A stretch of 64,000 nucleotides of DNA from Clavulina sp. PMI_390 (Eukaryota > Basidiomycota > Agaricomycetes > Cantharellales > Hydnaceae). The notes under the pieces are model-generated. The model saw only the letters and a list, made by a program, of their open reading frames with translations. It did not search any database and was not told the DNA's origin. The translations under genes were made by a program, and so were the position numbers. Below are positions 58,786 to 64,000 of the stretch, in pieces (within the stretch, counting starts at the first letter, position 1; every line of letters starts with the position of its first letter). Location of the stretch: contig WIDE01000086.1 in NCBI GenBank assembly GCA_015039315.1, positions 62,001 to 126,000 on the forward strand, in the 5' to 3' direction.

Positions 58786-58956
58786 CAGCTGGTTGCAAAA
58801 CTGATGGCAGGGCGACTTTCCGATGAGCCCCACATAGGCCCCACCAGGTGAGGATCCGCCAGCATATACCTGGTTACACCCGAGCGGCGAGTGCCTCATC
58901 TGAGAGGCTTCTCCACTGCCCAGTGGACGCTGCTCATCGTCCCGCTGCTCGTCCGC
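58786..58956 (-). repeat. 171-bp inverted repeat, left arm
   Basis: The reverse complement of this segment matches 59291-59461 over its full 171 bp, with three mismatches seen, all near the inner ends. The arms are separated by 334 bp, so the whole forms a 676 bp imperfect palindrome. No transposase or gene is inside. Confidence 0.85.
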
Positions 58957-59290
58957 GGCGTCAAGAAGCACTGAATTTATTTGCTCTAGTGGTACATTGC
59001 TTGATTCATCAGGTGCTTAATGGAGTTCGAATACGTGCAGTAACCTTATGCGCCTAGGATGCAGTATAGGTATACGTGTGTGATATCAATCTTACTTAGA
59101 GGTGCAAGGATGGTTGGACTCGCCAACCTCCAGCTCGTCCAAACGTTCAAAAGCGAGCTTGAGCGCTAGTCCGAATAATATTATAGATTATAAAATGGAC
59201 CCAACGCACAGAGGATGGTTTCGGTATGGCAGCATCGGGTATAAGAACAGAAGAAAGCTAAGAGACAAGAATGCGCTGCTAAGTGACAGT

Positions 59291-59461
59291 GCGGACAAGC
59301 GGCGGGACAATGAGCAGCGTCCACTGGGCAGTGGAGAAGCCTCTCAGATGAGGCACTCGCCGCTCGGGTGTAACCAGGTATATGCTGGCGGATCCTCACC
59401 TGGTGGGGCCTATGTGGGGCTCATCGGAAAGTCGCCCTGCCATCAGTTTTGCAACCAGCTG
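59291..59461 (+). repeat. 171-bp inverted repeat, right arm
   Basis: Partner of 58786-58956. Immediately beyond its outer end, from 59462, sequence resembling the region upstream of NCWWW copy 5 (near 50956) begins, so the arm borders a duplicated segment. Confidence 0.85.
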
Positions 59462-60629
59462 TATCTGGATTTGGAGGTCGATCACGGATGATGAATGTCC
59501 GCGTCGATAATCAGGCTCAGGCACGCGCGTCAGAATCCTCTGCCAAATCGTTGTGCGAGGGATCTCTTGAGCAACAAAAAATTCCCGGATTTAGCGAACA
59601 CCTTCATGACTGGCACGCAATACTCTTACAAAGTCTTCTTTCGACCCTAGAAAAGTACGTGACCTTGGGTGACCACAGTGTTTGCACCATCACGACAGGC
59701 CCTGGACCCTCAAGATTTCTCTATCTACCTCTCTTGAGCCTCTTCCTGTCCGAGGGTACGAATCAGAAGCGACCTTTGAGCTTTTATGTGCCCAACAGTT
59801 CTTGAATCAGTGGCTGTCCTTCCCCTCCTTAACACTGCGACTCTGCGAAGCAGATGAAGTGAATATCCATGTTTCTCCCGACTCTAGGTGGTTGCTGGGA
59901 GAGTGATTTTAGCCCCAAACCTAAGTCTTAAGCTCGACGAGGCGCAAGAATCCCCATATCTTGTGGCGTCAACGTTTCAGATTTCGTCAAAATTACATTC
60001 TACATCATTTATCTCCACAACGATCCTGACTCGAAGGTTATGCTTTCTTTTGATTCTCTTCCTGCATCAGACTCCTTTTTTTGCGCGGAGGTGGAGGCTT
60101 GAGCTCCAGTTTTCCATTCAGGAAATCTTCCCACACTATTGAGTCTTAGCTGGTACCTAATCTTCCCACCGTTGGAACCAATATCCTTGCCGATGTTGAA
60201 GCATTTTTTCGACCATCAAAATGCTGCGTCAGACCTTGACGCCGCGCACATCTTCTACTCTTCCCCGGTGTGCCTCAGGGCGCTCCCTTCTTTCCACCGG
60301 TAGGCAGCGGTCAAGCCTCAGTAAATCGTATAGCCGATGGAAGAATAGGGCTGGTTGCCCTGATCTATGACCGCCGGCACGAATAGCTTGGCGTTGGACT
60401 CGTCATGCGGCCCGGTAGCAGAGGAGACCTTTTGATAAGGGGTTATGCGCTTACGGAAGCACTGGCTAAATGCCCCGCTAGCAGTACTGGTGAACCTTTT
60501 TGGGCCCTATCGGTCTGTGTCTTCCGCCTCCATGATGCGGAATAAAATTTGCTTACGGAAGTCGCTCCGACTCTCCATCGCGCTCCCCACCTCACACCCT
60601 TTCAGTGAACCACTGGGCGTCTATACAAC

Positions 60630-61924
60630 ACGGCACGCATCTTCTACTCTCCTACATCATCTTGCCCACTACTTCTGGCCCGGACCACCATCAAAGATGG
60701 AGACCCCAATCCCCCCAATCCTCCAAACTGATACATATCTGGAAACCGCTGCCAATGCTATCGTCAGGGACGTTATATCCAATGAAATCATCACGAATGG
60801 TGCACACACCAGTTCCCCCCGACGTTTACACTCACTATCTCTTGCGTCGCACTGCTATCACTGGAAGCCAGCATAAACGCGAGGCATACCTTCAAAGCCT
60901 CGTGCTCGAATTCGAAGAAGCCCCTCTTAACTCCGCATCGATTTTTCATATACTCTTGGCTGAGCGACGCACCATCCCACACAATGGAGGGAGCGATTAG
61001 TAGCCGTCCCAGCCCAAGTAGGGACCCGTCTGAAAGATTCTTGGATTGGACAAGCGACTACTTTCTCCCTTCCGGAGCTGCACGAGATACTACCCGGTAG
61101 TGCTACAAAACTACCACATAGAAATTCGACTTTTGGATAAGCACCACGCAGCCCAGTAGCCCGTTCTCAGTTTCGAACGACGTTATCTTCGATTTTGATG
61201 TTGAGAAATTAGGTACTAGCGCGGCTCACGCTCCATGAGGTCACACTCTCCATGAGGGCCGTCTCGCTCGTCGCTCCCAAATACGAGTTCCTAAAGGAAA
61301 ACTGTTAGTGGTGAGCACAATCCGTTCTCTTTCTACTCTTGTGCCTTGGCTACCAGTGTCCAACCCTCTCAGACGCTGAAATCGAGCAGCGTGAAAAGTT
61401 TTTCAGGAAGGTCAACAACCCCAGCATCCTCACAGACCTTCCCGAGTCTGTTGGAATTAATGCCAGCGGTCGTAAACTGATATTCAAAAGTGTCGAAACA
61501 GCGTATCAAAAGTACCTAGAGCTTGTCAGTGCGTTCACCATTGGAGCGTGCCTGCCCCATCGCCTCTCAAGTCCCTGGCGTTCTGTCTGTTCATCTGGCC
61601 GTGATACACTCGAAGCATTAGCCCATTCTTCACGTCTCCTTTTCTTTTCCTTAGATTGATCAAGCTAATGCATCGTTGGAGCGGCACCGTGCTCGAGCCC
61701 GTCTCCCTGCGGACCGCTATACCGTAAATGCCCGGGCTGACGCTGAGACCTCTCGATCTGATGCTGAAGCTAGGTGAGTAGATTGGATTCCTTTAGAAGC
61801 ATCCCGAGTGAACCATGACAATGAGGCTCTTGGAGCTCAACTGATGGGTCTTGGTGTTCGATCGTTGGACGACGCCAAGCAGCTCTTCCGAATGAACTTG
61901 TGGTCGACATGGATCCGCCTGTAG
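60630..61924 (+). pseudogene. NCWWW-family pseudogene (copy 6)
   Basis: Aligned with copy 5 along both exons. The first ATG is ACG (60630-60632), and the adjacent TATATAA has become TATACAA. A frameshift lies in the C-run near 60815. The conserved His of HQSLVLE is Leu (60890-60892). Stops follow AERRTIPHNGGSD. The motif Asn-Cys-Trp-Trp-Trp reads AAC TGT TAG TGG TGA (61300-61314), two of three Trp codons being G-to-A nonsense changes. The coiled-coil exon survives in part (ASLERHRARARLPADR), then has a TAG. The gene is clearly dead. Its upstream region also resembles that of copy 5 in patches (for example TTTGCTTACGGAAGTCGC near 60549), so a segment larger than the gene was duplicated. Confidence 0.85.
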
Positions 61925-64000
61925 ATCTCATCATAGCATTTAATGCTACCATGGTGGCCCACCTATCCTTCTACCCTCTCTATCCGTTTCCCCCTCCCTA
62001 TATCCCCTTCTACGCGACGAGAGCGCTCAATTGTCATAAAGTGGTGGCACCAACTCTGATTCTCCAAATACTACGCCGTTCCGCTTAACCTTATTCTTAT
62101 TTGCCAATTCTCCTCGGCTCACATCGCCGTCTCACTACCCTCGCGTTCACTGTAGTATTATATCTAGTTCAGCTCGTGTTAGAATTGTACTCTGGTATCC
62201 ATTGTAATGTCCAATCAAAATGGCCCCTGAAAGCTACTCTCCGCGCATCCCCACGAGTTGCCCTCCTTGATCTATGCCTTGAAGGCTTGGTGGCTATCAA
62301 TTTTGCTATTTGGATTCTTGGCACCTTTACAGATGATCTGCTGTCCTCATGTTTTAGGTATGGTGCGACTCCTTAGGCAAACTCGGCTCGAGAATCGCCT
62401 AGAATGGTGTCTCTGAGAAGCCTACCAGCTTTATGAGTCCCAGTAGCTCGTACTACCTAATGGGTATCCATGCCCGTAGGTTGATCTACGCGCCCTGGCA
62501 TGTCGGATGCGCGTTAATATCTCGGCCTCGAGGCTTGGAAGTGCAGCAAAGCATGATTAGGTGAGACGGGTCTCCGCTCGGTTTGATGATCAATGGCAGC
62601 GCATTTGATCGACAGACAGATGGAGCTCCGATGCTCTGATGGTCGCTTTTCCGTATGCTTCCCGACGACCCCTACCATTTTGATTATTGGTAGCAAAGAG
62701 AAGCTCGGCCTAGGCGCCAGTGTTAATTTCAAGGCGCCGGACAAGTGTTGGCTAATGAATAGCATGCTATGACCTCCAAAACGTGACGCAGGCCCCAGGG
62801 TGGTTAGGATCAGAAATTAAGCAGTTTCTTCATGATCTCTTTTCTCAATATTCGCGTCGCCGACATGAACGCTGTTCCTGCGCAAGTGAAGGCTGTGCAG
62901 GATTTTGGAGCCCACACTATCCTCACCAAAATCATGATGGGATCCGGCTGAACAAGATGCTGGCGGCGAATATCTCTCAGCTCACAAAAGAGGCTTCATT
63001 GGTCCATTCGGGAATCCGCGTTTCAGGAGTGTCTTTGGCATGTTAGAAAGGAGACAGCGAGCTTTTATAGCTTTCTGATAATGGCAGGGTATTACGTATT
63101 ACCTCTGGTTGACAACGTACTCGCGGTCAAGGTGGGCTGGTCATGCAGAATTGACTCAGTCGAGCAGCGGTTGGCGCCTTTTCACTGCTGTGCACGCTTG
63201 ACTATTTCATGATCGGACACCTATGGGAATCGTGATCACAGCAAACGCGAAGTCTCGGAGAAAGGGTTGGAGCCGCTGAATGGGACCGAATTGTTGGCAT
63301 ACATCATCTAATCGAAAGGTATCCATCTGTGAACGCTAAAGCTGGTAGTTGGATTCGTTCATCTCTTTGCTTCTGTGAATCAAGTGTTCCGAGAGCTCCG
63401 AGTACTGCTCATGCACATATCATATTCTTGCATTGTAATGTTCGCCGTAAGCCACTCAAGGAAGGTGGGCGTGATTTTTTGCCCAATCAATAATACATAT
63501 GCTCATGATCAATGCTGCAAGGGGTGTGTTCTCCGACTGGATTAGGAGAGGTTGAGTGCCGATAAATACTCCGCTCGTAAAAAGGACAAATGCTCGGTTA
63601 GCTCATATGTAAGGAGTCTTATTCTCTCTTCGCCCGAAGTACGCTTGACCCAATGTCTAGTCAGTTCTGGAGATAGTATACTGGACCATAGTTAGAACAA
63701 GTCTATAGACCACCCAGTAACGGGACGTATAAGGCATACTGTCCCAACAGAATATCATTCCTTGCATCAATTTTACCAGGGAAGCCTCATGGAGCTACTC
63801 CAATGAGGGATTGCTCTTTGGTATCCAAAGAAGTGAGGGTGTTCTGGGCTGTTATGGCTATTCATGCATGTACGAATGGATGGAAAGTTGGGCGTGTTTG
63901 GTCAGGGGGTGTCGGACTAAACGTGAATAGAACCCCTATGGCTCTCACCCTGTGGCGCCATCTCATACAGTTTTGCCACGCGAGAAACCTCGAAAAGGAA
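61925..64000. other. Intergenic to window end
   Basis: No gene was supported. A + strand frame at about 62783-63046 lacks an ATG and recognisable motifs. No RNA gene or repeat was identified. Confidence 0.4.

Noticed and set aside
62783..63046. 87-codon + strand frame
   Set aside because: No ATG, no splice support and no recognised domain.

Overview
The window is nuclear DNA of a filamentous basidiomycete, most likely an Agaricomycete close to Rhizoctonia/Ceratobasidium (lineage inferred). Genes have several short introns (about 45-120 nt) with GT-AG ends. There is a CBM1-bearing GH5 mannanase, and the intergenic DNA is full of expanded, partly broken lineage-specific families. Exon coordinates were built by hand from reading-frame continuity and paralogue comparison, so ends may be off by a base or two. 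No tRNA, rRNA or CRISPR was seen.

Layout. 0.2-2.7 kb (-): two tandem DUF6697-like paralogues. 3.1-8.4 kb: a tandem duplication of a divergent pair (single-exon F-box gene on -, three-exon F-box-like gene on +); the left + partner is only a 190 bp stub. 9.4-11.4 kb (+): secreted mannan-degrading enzyme. 11.7-13.8 kb (+): a protein with two Myb/SANT-like repeats and a GC-AG intron. 14.2-19.8 kb (+): three more F-box-like paralogues, the last with an amber stop at codon 4. 21.0-33.3 kb (-): four tandem copies of an unrecognised family, here called the NCWWW family, with long unassigned spacers. 34.0-38.8 kb (-): a secreted protein, an ERF4/GOLGA7-like palmitoyltransferase partner, and the RNA polymerase subunit RPB6. 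39.3-46.3 kb (+): a 1,936-residue multi-RRM protein. 47.2-48.9 kb (-): a sixth F-box-like copy broken by one nonsense codon. 52.3-53.6 kb (+): a fifth intact NCWWW gene. 53.6-64 kb: repeat-rich DNA with a foldback element, a 171 bp inverted repeat and an NCWWW pseudogene.

The window mixes housekeeping genes (RPB6, ERF4-like, RRM protein) and plant-wall degradation (mannanase) with two families in birth-and-death evolution. The F-box-like family presumably supplies substrate adaptors for SCF ubiquitin ligases. The NCWWW family has an invariant His and Cys in an order and setting that recall permuted papain-fold domains (LRAT, PPPDE, NlpC/P60), followed by a separate coiled-coil exon. That enzymatic reading is a hypothesis. 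It is the best candidate here for an undescribed system.
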